From assembly GCA_947458265.1 (NCBI GenBank), contig CANGYF010000003.1:248001-312000 (forward strand): DNA of 64,000 bases, given 5' to 3'. Both the position numbers and the translations under genes were made by a program. This DNA is from Betaproteobacteria bacterium (GTDB taxonomy: Bacteria; Pseudomonadota; Gammaproteobacteria; Burkholderiales; CAIKXV01). Of this stretch, positions 52,576 to 62,619 are shown in pieces (position 1 is the stretch's first letter; every line of letters begins with the position of its first letter). The notes beneath the pieces are model-generated. The model saw nothing but the letters and a program-made list of their open reading frames with translations. It did no database searches and had not been told where the DNA came from.

Positions 52576-54175
52576 GTTCGCCGCGCTCTACCGCGCGCTC
52601 GATTCGACCACTTCGACGCTGGCCAAGCGTGCAGCACTGGCCGCGTACTTCCGTCAGGCACCGGCCGCCGACGCCGCCTGGGCGGTGTACTTCCTGTGCG
52701 GAGGTCGGCCCCGGCAGGCGGTGCCCGTGAAGCTGCTGCGCGCGATCGCCACCGAGCGGGCGCAGGTGCCCGACTGGCTGTTCGAGGAGAGCTACCAGGC
52801 GGTCGGCGACCTCGCCGAGACGATCGCGCTGCTGCTGCCTGCCACCGACGGCACCGGCACGCCCGTGCCGTTGCACGAGTGGGTCGAGCAGCGCCTGCTG
52901 CGACTGCGCGGCACTGCGCCGGAGGTGGTCGCGCCGCTGCTCGTCGGCTGGTGGGACGAACTCGATGCCCACGAGCGTTTCGTCTGGAACAAGCTGATCA
53001 CCGGCGGCTTCCGGGTCGGCGTCTCGCGCCAGCTGGTCGTGCAGGGGCTGGCCGAGGCCACCGGCCTGCCGACCCAGGTGCTCGCGGAGCGGCTCACCGG
53101 CGAATGGAAGCCCGACGCGGCCGCCTGGCAGCGGCTGGTCGATGCAGCCGAAGGCGCGGTGCCGCCCGGCCGTCCGTATCCATTCTTCCTGGCGCATCCG
53201 CTCCCCGGTCCGGTCGAGGCGCTCGGTGAACGTAACCATTGGGCGGCCGAATGGAAGTGGGACGGCATCCGCGCGCAGGTCGTGCGTCGCAATGGCGAAA
53301 CCTTCCTGTGGACGCGCGGCGAGGAGCTGGTGACGCCGCGCTTCCCGGAGGTGGCTGCAGCCGTGGCAGGCCTGCCCGAGGGCTGCGTGATCGACGGCGA
53401 GCTGGTCGCCTGGCGCGACGGCCGGGTGGCGCCATTCGCGCTGCTGCAGCAGCGCATCGGCCGCACGAAGTTGTCCGCCGCCGTGCTGGCGCGCGCGCCG
53501 GTGGCCTGCATCGCCTATGACCTGCTGGAACATGGCGGCACCGACCTGCGCCAGCTGCCGTTCGGCGAGCGCCGTGCGCTGCTGGAACGGGTGGTCGGTG
53601 CGCTCGGCCATCCGGCCGTGTCGGTGTCGCCGCTGGTCGATGCGGACGGCTGGCCGGCGCTTGGCGCGCTTCGGCTGGAGGCGCGTTCGCGCGGCGTGGA
53701 GGGCCTGATGCTCAAGCGCATCGACTCGGCCTACGGCATCGGCCGCACGCGCGCCAGCGCGCAGGGCGAATGGTGGAAATGGAAGGTCGATCCACTGTCG
53801 GTCGATGCGGTGCTGGTCTACGCACAGCGCGGCCACGGGCGCCGGGCGAGCCTCTACACCGACTACACCTTCGCGCTCTGGCACGAGGGTGCGCTGGTGC
53901 CGTTCGCCAAGGCCTATTCGGGACTGACCGATGCCGAAATCGCGAAGGTCGATGCCTACATCCGGCAGCACACGGTCGAGAAGTTCGGGCCGGTGCGCAG
54001 CGTCACGCCGAAGCTGGTGTGCGAGATCGGCTTCGAGGGCATCGCGGCCAGCCCGCGCCACAAGTCGGGCATCGCGGTGCGCTTCCCGCGCATCCTGAGG
54101 CTGCGCGACGACAAGCGGATCGAGGACGCGGACACGCTCGACCAGCTGCGCGCGCTGGCAGCGGCGCCGTCGTGA
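52568..54175 (+). CDS. ATP-dependent DNA ligase (LigC-like, repair operon type)
   Basis: 535-residue ligase with an N-terminal DNA-binding domain, the adenylation motif EWKWDGIRAQ where Lys230 is the AMP-accepting residue, IDGELVAW (motif III), EGLMLKR (motif IV), WWKWKVDPLSVDAVLVYAQ (motif V) and a C-terminal OB-fold domain. No polymerase or phosphoesterase domain is fused, unlike LigD. It is the core gene of the cluster with the exonuclease, DUF429 protein, DEXH helicase and PdeM, a known set thought to handle DNA damage outside the NAD-ligase pathway. Confidence 0.95.
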   Translation: MREFAALYRALDSTTSTLAKRAALAAYFRQAPAADAAWAVYFLCGGRPRQAVPVKLLRAIATERAQVPDWLFEESYQAVGDLAETIALLLPATDGTGTPVPLHEWVEQRLLRLRGTAPEVVAPLLVGWWDELDAHERFVWNKLITGGFRVGVSRQLVVQGLAEATGLPTQVLAERLTGEWKPDAAAWQRLVDAAEGAVPPGRPYPFFLAHPLPGPVEALGERNHWAAEWKWDGIRAQVVRRNGETFLWTRGEELVTPRFPEVAAAVAGLPEGCVIDGELVAWRDGRVAPFALLQQRIGRTKLSAAVLARAPVACIAYDLLEHGGTDLRQLPFGERRALLERVVGALGHPAVSVSPLVDADGWPALGALRLEARSRGVEGLMLKRIDSAYGIGRTRASAQGEWWKWKVDPLSVDAVLVYAQRGHGRRASLYTDYTFALWHEGALVPFAKAYSGLTDAEIAKVDAYIRQHTVEKFGPVRSVTPKLVCEIGFEGIAASPRHKSGIAVRFPRILRLRDDKRIEDADTLDQLRALAAAPS

Positions 54176-54182
54176 TGCAGCC

Positions 54183-55028
54183 ATGCTGAGCGCCTGGCGC
54201 CTGCTCGGCGTCGACTTCACCAGCGCACCGCGTCGGGCCAAGCCGATCACGGTGGCGCGCGCACACCTGGCTTCGTCGGGCACGCAGGTGCAGCTCGATG
54301 CGCTGGAGACGCTCGGCACGTTCGAGGCATTCGAGGCACTGCTCGCCGGGCCCGGGCCCTGGATCGGCGGTTTCGACTTCCCGTTCGGCCTGCCGCGCAG
54401 CGCCGTGGCCGACCTCGGCTGGCCGGCGGACTGGCGCAGTCTGGTGCTGGCGTGCGCGGCGATGCCGCGGCCCGCCTTCCGTGCCTGCCTGGATGAACAC
54501 CGGCAGGCACGGGCGGTCGGCGACCGCTACGCGCATCGCGCGGTCGACCGTCCCGCCGCCTCGCATAGCCCGCTGAAGCTGGTGAATCCGCCGGTGGCGC
54601 TGATGTTCCTCGAAGGCGCGGCCCGGCTTGCGCGTGCAGGCATCACGGTCGCCGGGCATGCGCCGGGCGACCCCGGGCGTATCGCGGTGGAGGCCTATCC
54701 CGGCTACCTGGTGCGCGCGATCACCCGCCAGTCGTACAAGAGCGACACCCGTGCGAAGCAGACGCCGGAGCGGCATTCGGCGCGCGCGCGCATCCTCGAT
54801 GCACTGTGCCGGGGCGACCATCCGCTGGGCATCCGCCTGTCCGGCGACGACCGGCTGCTCGAACGTGCGCTGGCCGATGGCAGTGGCGACACGCTCGATG
54901 CGATCGTCTGCGCCGTGCAGGCGGGCTGGGCGCTGCAGCAGCCCGCGTACGGCGTGCCTGCGGACGTCGATCCGATCGAAGGCTGGATCGTCGGCGTGCC
55001 GGCCGTGCCGACCGGGGACGCTCGATGA
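54183..55028 (+). CDS. DUF429-family predicted nuclease, inserted in the ligase operon
   Basis: 281-residue member of the DUF429 family, predicted RNase H-like nuclease. It has [10 protein letters not shown] at the N-terminus with an acidic residue (Asp10), [13 protein letters not shown] with a second Asp, [12 protein letters not shown], and [15 protein letters not shown], whose Asp pair completes a plausible metal site. It starts seven bases after the ligase stop and overlaps the helicase start by four bases (ATGA), so it is fully integrated in the operon. The usual form of this repair cluster that I recall lacks it. Confidence 0.85.
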   Translation: MLSAWRLLGVDFTSAPRRAKPITVARAHLASSGTQVQLDALETLGTFEAFEALLAGPGPWIGGFDFPFGLPRSAVADLGWPADWRSLVLACAAMPRPAFRACLDEHRQARAVGDRYAHRAVDRPAASHSPLKLVNPPVALMFLEGAARLARAGITVAGHAPGDPGRIAVEAYPGYLVRAITRQSYKSDTRAKQTPERHSARARILDALCRGDHPLGIRLSGDDRLLERALADGSGDTLDAIVCAVQAGWALQQPAYGVPADVDPIEGWIVGVPAVPTGDAR

Positions 55029-57502
55029 GCGGCAGTGCATCCGCGCTGCGCATGCCGGCCGCACTGGTGGGCTGGTTCGAGCACCGAGGCTGGCGACCGT
55101 TCCCGTTCCAGCGCGAGGTCTGGCAGGCCTATGCCCGGGGCGACAGCGGCCTGCTGCATGCGACCACCGGTTCCGGCAAGACCTACTCGGTCTGGTTCGC
55201 GGCATTGATCGAGGCGCTGCGCGGGGGCGCACGGCGCCCGAAGTCGCGGCCGTACACCGTGCTCTGGATCACGCCGATGCGCGCGCTGGCATCGGACACC
55301 GCGCGTGCGCTGGCCGAGCCGCTGGCCGAGCTCGGGCTCGACTGGACCGTGGGCCAGCGCACCGGCGACACCGCCAGCGCCGAGCGTGCACGCCAGCAGC
55401 GCAGGCCACCGACCGCGCTGGTGACCACGCCGGAGAGCCTGTCGGTGATGCTGGCCCAGGCCGACGCTGCGTCGCTGCTGGGCAACGTGAAGCTGGTGGT
55501 TGTCGACGAATGGCATGAACTGCTCGGCAGCAAGCGCGGCGTGCAGGTGCAACTCGCGCTCGCGCGCATCGCCCGCTTCAGCCCCGGCGTGCGCATCTGG
55601 GGACTGTCGGCCACGATCGGCAACCTGGCCCAGGCGCGCGATGCGCTGCTCGGCTCGATTGGTACGATCGGTGCGGCCGGCGTGCTGGTGCAGGGCAAGG
55701 TGCCCAAGCGGGTGGTGGTCGATACGGTGATCCCGGATTCGCCGGAGCGCTTCCCTTGGGCCGGCCACCTCGGCATGCGCATGGTCGAGCCGGTCGCGCG
55801 CGAGATCGAGGCGGCCGCGACCACGCTGGTGTTCACCAACGTGCGCTCGCATGCCGAGCAGTGGTACCAGGCGCTGCTCGAGGCGCGGCCGCAGTGGGCG
55901 GGCCTGATCGCCCTGCACCACGGTTCGCTCGACCGGCACTTGCGCGACTGGGTCGAGCTCGGCCTCAAGGAAGGCCGCCTGAAGGCAGTGGTGTGTACCT
56001 CGTCGCTTGACCTGGGCGTGGACTTCCTGCCGGTCGAGCGGGTGATCCAGATCGGCAGCCCGAAGGGCATCGCCCGGCTGCTGCAGCGGGCCGGGCGTTC
56101 CGGCCATGCACCGGGCCGGGTGTCGCGCATCTCCTGCGTGCCGACGCACAGCTTCGAACTGATCGAGGCGGCCGCCGCGCGGGTCGCCGCCGGCGAGCGG
56201 CGGGTGGAGACGCGGTTGTCACCGGAAGCGCCGATGGACGTGCTGGTGCAGCACCTGGTCACCGTCGCGCTCGGCGGCGGGTTCGATGCCGATACGCTGT
56301 ACGCCGAGGTGCGCACCACCTGGGCCTACCGCGACCTCGACCGGGCCGCGTTCGACTGGGCGATCGACTTCGTCACCCGCGGCGGATCGCTGCACGCGTA
56401 TCCCGAGTACCGACGGGTCGAGCAGGATGCCGAGGGACGCTACCGGGTACCCGATCGCGCGATCGCACGCCGGCACCGGATGTCGATCGGCACCATCACC
56501 GCCGACAGCGCGATGGACGTGCGCTTCCTTGGGGGAGGCCGCATCGGCACCGTCGAAGAGTCGTTCGTGAGCCGCCTCAAGCCCGGGCAGGCCTTCCTGC
56601 TCGGCGGCCGGCTGCTGGCGCTGGTGCGCATCCGCGAGATGACGGCCTACGTGCAGCGTGCGAAGCCGGGCACGGCTGCGGTGCCGCGCTGGATGGGCGG
56701 GCGCAGTCCGCTGTCGACCGAGCTTGCCGATGCGGTGGTCGAGATGATCGGCCGCGCCGCGCAGGGCGATCGCAGTCAGCCCGAGCTGCGCGCCGTTTCG
56801 CGTCTGGTCGAACTGCAGCAGCGCTGGTCGGTCGTGCCCCGTCCCGGCGAACTGCTGGTGGAGACGGTGCGCACCCGCGAGGGCTACCACCTGTTCTGCT
56901 ACCCGTTCGCCGGCCGGCTGGTGCATACCGGCCTGGCCTCGCTGTTCGGATGGCGTGTCGCGCGCCGCGCGCCCAACACCTTCAGCGTGGCGGTCAGCGA
57001 CTACGGTTTCGAACTGCTGTCGCCGATCCCGGTCGACTGGAAGACGGCCTTCGCCGACGACCTGCTGGATGGTGCCGACCTGAAGGCGCACCTGCTCGAG
57101 AGCCTGAACGCAGGCGAACTCGCGCGCCGGCAGTTCCGGGAGATCGCGCGCGTGTCCGGCCTGGTGTTCACCGGCTTCCCCGGCCAGCCGAAGCGGGCAC
57201 GCGAGCTGCAGGCCAGTGCCGGGCTGCTGCACGATGTGTTCGAGCAGCACGACCCGGGCAACCTGCTGCTCGCCCAGGCGCGCGCCGAGGTGATGCGCGA
57301 TGAGCTCGACATCGAGCGGCTCACCGCGACGCTGGCGCGCATGCGCTCGATGACGCTGCAGCGGGTCGAGGTCGAGCATCCGACGCCGTTCGCCTTCCCG
57401 CTGATGGCCGCACGCATCCGGGAGAAGGTGTCGACCGAGAAGGTTGGCGACCGCATCGCGCGCATGGTCGCGGAGCTGGAACGCGCGGCGGAGGGCGGAT
57501 GA
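55025..57502 (+). CDS. Ligase-associated DEXH-box DNA helicase (Lhr-like)
   Basis: 825-residue superfamily 2 helicase with Walker [10 protein letters not shown] (residues 45-53), motif Ia [21 protein letters not shown] box in [12 protein letters not shown], motif [11 protein letters not shown] and the motif V-VI region [11 protein letters not shown] and [11 protein letters not shown] long C-terminal winged-helix and Lhr-core extension follows. This is the DEXH helicase typically encoded with bacterial ATP-dependent ligase and PdeM. The start overlaps the DUF429 stop and the stop overlaps the pdeM start by four bases. Confidence 0.94.
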   Translation: MSGSASALRMPAALVGWFEHRGWRPFPFQREVWQAYARGDSGLLHATTGSGKTYSVWFAALIEALRGGARRPKSRPYTVLWITPMRALASDTARALAEPLAELGLDWTVGQRTGDTASAERARQQRRPPTALVTTPESLSVMLAQADAASLLGNVKLVVVDEWHELLGSKRGVQVQLALARIARFSPGVRIWGLSATIGNLAQARDALLGSIGTIGAAGVLVQGKVPKRVVVDTVIPDSPERFPWAGHLGMRMVEPVAREIEAAATTLVFTNVRSHAEQWYQALLEARPQWAGLIALHHGSLDRHLRDWVELGLKEGRLKAVVCTSSLDLGVDFLPVERVIQIGSPKGIARLLQRAGRSGHAPGRVSRISCVPTHSFELIEAAAARVAAGERRVETRLSPEAPMDVLVQHLVTVALGGGFDADTLYAEVRTTWAYRDLDRAAFDWAIDFVTRGGSLHAYPEYRRVEQDAEGRYRVPDRAIARRHRMSIGTITADSAMDVRFLGGGRIGTVEESFVSRLKPGQAFLLGGRLLALVRIREMTAYVQRAKPGTAAVPRWMGGRSPLSTELADAVVEMIGRAAQGDRSQPELRAVSRLVELQQRWSVVPRPGELLVETVRTREGYHLFCYPFAGRLVHTGLASLFGWRVARRAPNTFSVAVSDYGFELLSPIPVDWKTAFADDLLDGADLKAHLLESLNAGELARRQFREIARVSGLVFTGFPGQPKRARELQASAGLLHDVFEQHDPGNLLLAQARAEVMRDELDIERLTATLARMRSMTLQRVEVEHPTPFAFPLMAARIREKVSTEKVGDRIARMVAELERAAEGG

Positions 57503-58167
57503 CGGCAACGACCACGATCGCCGGCGAGCTGCTGCAGCTGTTGCCGCAGCGTGCACTGCTCTGGCCGGCACGACGCATGCTGATGGTGGCCGACGCCCAT
57601 TTCGGCAAGGCGGCGCGCTTCCGTACGCTCGGGGTCCCGGTACCGGCCGGCACCACGGCCACCAACCTGCAGGTGCTCGACGAGCTGGTGGTGCGGCATG
57701 CGGTCGAGCGCATCGTGTTCCTTGGCGACCTGATGCATGGACGGCTGTCGCCAGACGCCGCGACCTTCCGTGTACTGGTCGAATGGCGCGCGCGCCGGCC
57801 GGGGCTGTCGCTGGAACTGGTGCCGGGCAACCATGACCGGCATGCCGGCGACCTGCCGCCTGCGCTCGGCATCCAGGTCCATGCAGACCCGCACGATATC
57901 GGGCCGTTCGCGCTGCGCCACCACCCGGAACCGATCGAAGGCCGCTACGTGCTGGCCGGGCATGTGCATCCGGTGGTGACCCTGCACGGCAGCGGGCGCG
58001 ATCGCGTGCGTACCCCGTGCTTCGCGTTCGGCGAGGACGTCGGCCTGCTGCCCGCCTTCGGGGCGTTTACCGGCGGCTTCGCAGTGGAGCGCGCCGGAGC
58101 GGGGCGGGTGTTCGTGGTGGCCGGGGAGCGCGTGCTGGCGCTGCCGCCTGCCTTGCCGGCCGGATAA
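57499..58167 (+). CDS. pdeM: Ligase-associated DNA damage response endonuclease
   Basis: 222-residue calcineurin-like phosphoesterase. Metal motifs are [10 protein letters not shown] (Asp32, His34), [20 protein letters not shown] and [10 protein letters not shown]. It is the last gene of the ligase-associated operon (51469-58167) and overlaps the helicase by four bases. Family members act as manganese-dependent nucleases in DNA repair. Length is normal. Confidence 0.93.
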   Translation: MTATTTIAGELLQLLPQRALLWPARRMLMVADAHFGKAARFRTLGVPVPAGTTATNLQVLDELVVRHAVERIVFLGDLMHGRLSPDAATFRVLVEWRARRPGLSLELVPGNHDRHAGDLPPALGIQVHADPHDIGPFALRHHPEPIEGRYVLAGHVHPVVTLHGSGRDRVRTPCFAFGEDVGLLPAFGAFTGGFAVERAGAGRVFVVAGERVLALPPALPAG

Positions 58168-58218
58168 GGGCACGCTGCGGCATCTGCAGCAGCTCGCCGG
58201 CGATCGTGACCGTCGTTG

Positions 58219-58398
58219 TCAGCCGGCGCCGCCGCGCTGGCGGCAGCCGTCCGAGCAGTACTTCACCTGATCCCAGGTGTTGCGCCATCGCTTGCGCCAG
58301 GTCATCGGCCGGCCGCAGGCCGCGCAGGGCTTCTGCGGCAGCGACTGCTTGTTGCCCCTGAACGAAGCGTCCTTCGCCGTCGTGTTCCGGCTTGCCAT
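58219..58398 (-). CDS. DUF2256 zinc-ribbon protein
   Basis: A 59-residue protein missed by length filters. It has two CxxC-like pairs, [15 protein letters not shown] and [11 protein letters not shown], and the QVKYCS signature of DUF2256, a small zinc-ribbon family that is often encoded beside cryptochrome/photolyase genes. Here it follows an SDR and two photolyase genes on the same strand after 22 bases, matching that association. Function is unknown. Confidence 0.88.
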   Translation of the reverse strand: MASRNTTAKDASFRGNKQSLPQKPCAACGRPMTWRKRWRNTWDQVKYCSDGCRQRGGAG

Positions 58399-58420
58399 CG
58401 CGGTTCGTGCGCGCGCCGGC

Positions 58421-59170
58421 TCAGGCCTTGATCAGCGGCCGGATGGTGCTGAAGCCACCGTCGACCGCGATGACCTGTCCGGTCACCCGGCGCGCCGGCG
58501 TGGACAGCAGCCAGCCGACCAGCGAGGCCACCTCGTCCGGTTGTCCGATGCCCCCGACCGGATACTGCCGGGCGGCCGCCTGCCGGATGTTCTCGCTCGC
58601 CAGCAGCGGCGCTGCCATCGGCGTTTCCATCAGGCCCGGTGCAATCGCATTGACCCGGATGTCGCTCGATGCATAGGTCGCCGCCGCCGAGCGCACCAGC
58701 GCCTCGATCGCGCCCTTGGCCGCAGCCACCGCCTCGTGGTTGACGACGCCGATGCGCGCAACGATGGTCGAGAACAGCACCACCGAGCCGCCACCGGAGG
58801 CGGCCCCGGCACTGCGATGGACGTCGACGAAGGCGCGCAGCGAGAAGAAGGCGGTGTCGAGGTTCGCGGCCAGCACCGAGCGGTACTGCGCTTCGCTCGT
58901 GCGATGCATCGGCAGGATCAGCGTGCTGCCAGCGGCATTGACCAGCGCACCCGGCAGCCCGAAGCGCGCGGTGCAGTCGGCCAGCGCGGCGGTGGCACCG
59001 GCCTCGGTCGAGACATCGGCCTCGACCATGCCTCCGGTCCAGCCGGCGGCGGCGAGCTTCGCCGGCGAGCGGGTGGCCAGCACCGGCGTCCATGCCGAGG
59101 CTTCGAGCGTGGTGGCGATGGCGCGGGCGAGTCCGCCGGAGCCACCGGTGATCAGTACCGGTCGTGTCAT
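58421..59170 (-). CDS. SDR-family protein with altered catalytic tyrosine
   Basis: 249-residue short-chain dehydrogenase with the cofactor loop [14 protein letters not shown], the VNAAGS segment, a Ser134 in LFSTIVARI and the [11 protein letters not shown] and VDGG ends of the FabG-like family. The YxxxK motif is changed: Lys152 is present in AAAKGAIE, but the position four before it is Val148, with His145 nearby. It starts by overlapping the iron-sulfur photolyase stop by four bases. Either the reaction uses another acid/base or the protein is a non-catalytic NAD(P)-binding partner of the photolyase group. Confidence 0.85.
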   Translation of the reverse strand: MTRPVLITGGSGGLARAIATTLEASAWTPVLATRSPAKLAAAGWTGGMVEADVSTEAGATAALADCTARFGLPGALVNAAGSTLILPMHRTSEAQYRSVLAANLDTAFFSLRAFVDVHRSAGAASGGGSVVLFSTIVARIGVVNHEAVAAAKGAIEALVRSAAATYASSDIRVNAIAPGLMETPMAAPLLASENIRQAAARQYPVGGIGQPDEVASLVGWLLSTPARRVTGQVIAVDGGFSTIRPLIKA

Positions 59171-60783
59171 TGCAGGAGGTCCTTGGGTCTGTGGTCGGGG
59201 GGTATGCCGTCGTTGGCGCGGATCGCGGTGGCTTGTGCGTCGATCGCTGCACGGGTGTGCGCATCGAGCCGCGTGAGGTTCTTCAGCTGCAGCGCCATGC
59301 GCGTGTTCTTCGACAGGCGCGGCTGGTGGCGCAGCAGGAAATCCCAGTAGAGGGTGGTGAACGGGCAGGCATCCTCGCCGGTCGATGCGCCCGGATCGAA
59401 GCGGCAGCCCTTGCAGTAGTTGCTCATCCGGTCGATGTAGCGGCCGGTGGCGGCGTAGGGCTTGGAGGCCATCACGCCACCATCGCCGTAGAGCGCCATG
59501 CCCAGCGTGTTGGGCAGCTCGACCCATTCGACCGCGTCCACGTAGACCGCGAGGTACCAGCGGTGCACCGCCTTCGGATCGACGCCCAGCAGCAGCGCAT
59601 ACAGCCCGGTGACCATCAGCCGCTGGATATGGTGGGCGTAGCCGAGTTCGAGCGTCTGCCCGATCGACTCGCGCAGGCAGGCCATCGGCGTGTCGCCGGT
59701 CCAGTAGAACGCAGGCAGCGGCTGCCGGGCGTCGAGCGCGTTCATCTCCAGGTAGCCGGGCATCGCGCGCCAGTAGATCGCGCGCACGTACTCGCGCCAG
59801 CCGAGTACCTGGCGGATGAAGCCTTCGACCGCCGGCAGCGGTGCACTGCCCGCGCGCCAGGCGCGCTCGGCCGCAGCGATCACTTCCCGCGGGTCGAGCA
59901 GCTTGAGGTTCAGGGCGGCCGACAGGTGCGCATGGTAGAGCCACGGCTCGCCGGTCCACATCGCGTCCTGGTGGTCGCCGAACAGCGGCAGCCGCTGCTC
60001 GACGAAGGCCGCGAGCGCCAGCAGCGCGTCGGCGCGGGTGACTGGCCAGGCGAAGCGGGCGAGTGCACCGGGCTGCGCAGGCAGCCGCTGTTCGATGCAG
60101 TCGATCACGCCGCGCGTGATCGCATCGGGTTCGAACAACATGGGCGCCGGTACCCCGCGCGGCCCGGTGGCCGGGAACGACTTGCGGTTCTCGGCATCGA
60201 AGTTCCACTGTCCGCCGGCCGGCTGGTCGTCCTCCATCAGCACCGAATGGCGCACCCGCATCTCGCGGTAGAAGAACTCCATCCGCAGCTGCTTGCGGCC
60301 CTTCGCATGCCGTTCGAAGTCTTCCGCGCTGCACAGGAAATGGCGGTCCTCCAGCAGCGAAGGAGCGCAGGCATGCCCGGCGAACGCTTCGCGCAGCCGG
60401 TACTCGCCGGGGGTGACCATGCACACCGACTGCGGTGCCAGGGCAGCGACCGCCTGCGCCAGCGCGGCGGGCAGGGAGGTGGCGCAGGCGGAGTCGTCGA
60501 GCCGGTTGTACCAGGTGCGCAGCCCGTCGTCGGCGGCCTGCTGGGCGAAGTGGCGCATCGCGGACAGGAACATGGCGGTGCGCGGCTTCGCGCTCCAGGC
60601 CTGGGTCGACTCGTCGATCGCCTCGGCCATGAACAGGGCATCCTGCGCCGGATCGAAACCGTCGAACGCCGCCGACCGGCGGTCGAGCTGGTCGCCGAGC
60701 ACGAACACCAGCCGCCGCACCGGTGGCGACGGCGGGCGTTCCGGCAACGCGGGCACGCTGAAGGCGGGCTTGCGGGTGGCCAT
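59167..60783 (-). CDS. phrB: Iron-sulfur bacterial cryptochrome/photolyase (PhrB/CryB type)
   Basis: 538-residue FeS-BCP family protein, related to (6-4) photolyases. The four cluster cysteines are Cys369, Cys457, Cys460 and Cys473, with the same spacing (88, 3, 13) as the four I recall for Agrobacterium PhrB. The N-terminal domain has the RRLVFVLGDQLD signature and FYREMRVRHSVLM. GWREYVRAIYWR and LGYAHHIQRLMV are FAD-site segments. A lumazine-type antenna is known in the family. It starts by sharing one base with the stop of the upstream photolyase gene (TGATG). Confidence 0.93.
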   Translation of the reverse strand: MATRKPAFSVPALPERPPSPPVRRLVFVLGDQLDRRSAAFDGFDPAQDALFMAEAIDESTQAWSAKPRTAMFLSAMRHFAQQAADDGLRTWYNRLDDSACATSLPAALAQAVAALAPQSVCMVTPGEYRLREAFAGHACAPSLLEDRHFLCSAEDFERHAKGRKQLRMEFFYREMRVRHSVLMEDDQPAGGQWNFDAENRKSFPATGPRGVPAPMLFEPDAITRGVIDCIEQRLPAQPGALARFAWPVTRADALLALAAFVEQRLPLFGDHQDAMWTGEPWLYHAHLSAALNLKLLDPREVIAAAERAWRAGSAPLPAVEGFIRQVLGWREYVRAIYWRAMPGYLEMNALDARQPLPAFYWTGDTPMACLRESIGQTLELGYAHHIQRLMVTGLYALLLGVDPKAVHRWYLAVYVDAVEWVELPNTLGMALYGDGGVMASKPYAATGRYIDRMSNYCKGCRFDPGASTGEDACPFTTLYWDFLLRHQPRLSKNTRMALQLKNLTRLDAHTRAAIDAQATAIRANDGIPPDHRPKDLLQ

Positions 60784-62459
60784 CAGGATGCCGTCCCGGC
60801 AGGCCCGCAGGCCGGTGCGTCGACCTCGGCCCAGAGGCTCTGCTGCCCGGATGCGGCTGCCGCCGTCGCGTCCTTCGAACGCCGGCTCCTGCTGCCCGCT
60901 GCTGCGGTCGACGGCCCACCGCGGCGGCTGCCGGGAGTGGTGGTCGGAGGCAGCCCGCTGCGCCGGCTGCCGTGGCGGCGCTGGATCTCGTCGGCTTCGG
61001 TGCGGGCGTCGGGGCGACGCCGGATGGCGGCGATGCGCTCACGGGCTTCGCGGAAGGCCGTCGCGTGGTCGACCACCGGGGCCGGATAGTCGCGGCCGAT
61101 GAGGCAGCCGGACTCGCGCTGCACCGACGCTGGCATCGTGTGCGGCTCGGCCAGGTAGCGCGCAGGCACCCGCGCCAGCGCCGGCAGTTCCGTCCGGATG
61201 AAAACCCCCTGCGGGTCGTGGTCGAGCACCTGCTTCGCCGGCGAGTAGATGCGGATCGTGTTGATGCCGGTGGTGCCCGACTGCATCTGGAACTGGCTGT
61301 AGTGGATGCCCGGCTCGAAGTCGAGGAAGGCGCGTGCCAGGAAGGGCGCGGTATGGCGCCAGTGCAGCCAGAGGTGGTAGGAGGCGAAGGACACCAGCAT
61401 CGCGCGCATGCGGAAGTTGATCCAGCCGCAGCGGGCGAGTGCGTGCATGCAGGCGTCGACCATTGGATATCCGGTCTCGCCGTGCTGCCAGGCGAGCAGG
61501 CGGGCAGCCGCCTCGCTGCCCGGCAGGATCGGCGCGGCGTCGCGCAGCGCATCGCAGACGCGCGCGAAGTTCTCGAACTCGATGCGCGGCTCATCCTCGA
61601 GCTTCTGCATGAAGTGGCAGTGCCAGCGCAGCCGCCCCTGGAACGAATGCAGCGACCCTGCCCAGCGTGGGTCGATCGGTTCACCGGCCGCGCGGCGCAG
61701 GCGCACGTCCAGCGCGCGCGCCGCGGCGGCCTGCGCGACCCGGCGCATCGAGATCGAACCCCACGCCAGATGCGGCGACAGGCGCGAGCAGCGTTCGAAG
61801 GCGTGCACCGGGCTCGACATGCCGCGCCGGTAGTCGACGCCGCGCACCGCCAGGAACTGGTCGAGGGTGGCCAGCGCGGCCGGTTCGCCGCCGCGCTGTG
61901 CATCGGGGCGGGTCGACCCGGCCAGCCCGAGTGCGCCCGGTTGCAGGCGTTGGCCGTGGTCCAGCCCGGCCGGACCGGCGAGCCGCCCGGGTACCTCGGC
62001 GATCGGCTCGGCCATCCGCTGTGACCAGCGCCGGGCCCATCCGTCGCGGGTCTTCAGCCGGCGTACCACGCCGGTCTGCGCGATCTCGGTCCAGGCGACG
62101 CCGTTCGACCGGCACCAGCGGCCGACCGCGAGGTCGCGGTCGAAGGTCAGCCGGTTACCGGTCTCCTCGTGGCTCCACAGGGTGTCGAAGCCGGTGGCCC
62201 GGCGCAGGGCGTCGAGCACCTGCGGCAGTTCGCCGATACGCAGCGTGAGTGCGATGCCGCGCCGGCGCAGCCCGTCGTCGAGCGCGGCCAGGCATTCGTC
62301 GATGAAACGCAACTGCGCTGGATCGAACTCCGGCGAGTGCAGCAGCGCGGGTTCGTGCACGTACAGCGCGATCACCGGCCCGCGCGCCGCGGCCAGTGCC
62401 AGCGGCCGATGGTCGTCGATGCGCAGGTCGCGCTTGAACCATACAACGGAAGGGGCCAC
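60783..62459 (-). CDS. Cryptochrome/DNA photolyase family protein with long disordered tail
   Basis: 558-residue protein with an N-terminal photolyase alpha/beta domain (VVWFKRDLRIDDHRPL) and a FAD-binding helical domain (SRLSPHLAWGSISMRRV, QGRLRWHCHFMQKL, TGYPMVDACMHAL, GWINFRMRAMLVSF). In the flavin/substrate region it reads GIHYSQFQMQSGTTG and INTIRIYSPAKQ where standard CPD photolyases have a WxxxxGTG-type segment, so it belongs to a distinct subgroup. The last 65 residues or so are Arg/Ser/Ala-rich and appear disordered. It is the first gene of the photolyase-SDR-DUF2256 operon. Confidence 0.87.
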   Translation of the reverse strand: MAPSVVWFKRDLRIDDHRPLALAAARGPVIALYVHEPALLHSPEFDPAQLRFIDECLAALDDGLRRRGIALTLRIGELPQVLDALRRATGFDTLWSHEETGNRLTFDRDLAVGRWCRSNGVAWTEIAQTGVVRRLKTRDGWARRWSQRMAEPIAEVPGRLAGPAGLDHGQRLQPGALGLAGSTRPDAQRGGEPAALATLDQFLAVRGVDYRRGMSSPVHAFERCSRLSPHLAWGSISMRRVAQAAAARALDVRLRRAAGEPIDPRWAGSLHSFQGRLRWHCHFMQKLEDEPRIEFENFARVCDALRDAAPILPGSEAAARLLAWQHGETGYPMVDACMHALARCGWINFRMRAMLVSFASYHLWLHWRHTAPFLARAFLDFEPGIHYSQFQMQSGTTGINTIRIYSPAKQVLDHDPQGVFIRTELPALARVPARYLAEPHTMPASVQRESGCLIGRDYPAPVVDHATAFREARERIAAIRRRPDARTEADEIQRRHGSRRSGLPPTTTPGSRRGGPSTAAAGSRSRRSKDATAAAASGQQSLWAEVDAPACGPAGTAS

Positions 62460-62619
62460 GGGCCGCTCGGCTCGGATCGGGTCGGGAGGGGGCCGAGTCT
62501 ATGCGTGCGCCGCACGGTCAGGCCTGCGCAGGTGCGTTGTCCGGGGGGCGGTGGCGCGCGTCGCGGCCCGAGTCGCGCTACCCTCCGGGTCCGTCCAATC
62601 CCTGCCGAGGAGCCCTGCC

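Noticed and set aside
58421-61903. A 1160-codon minus-strand open frame covering the SDR and both photolyase genes
   Set aside because: Only its last 249 codons make sense as the SDR. The rest is an Arg/Pro-rich out-of-frame translation of the photolyase genes, which carry all recognised motifs.
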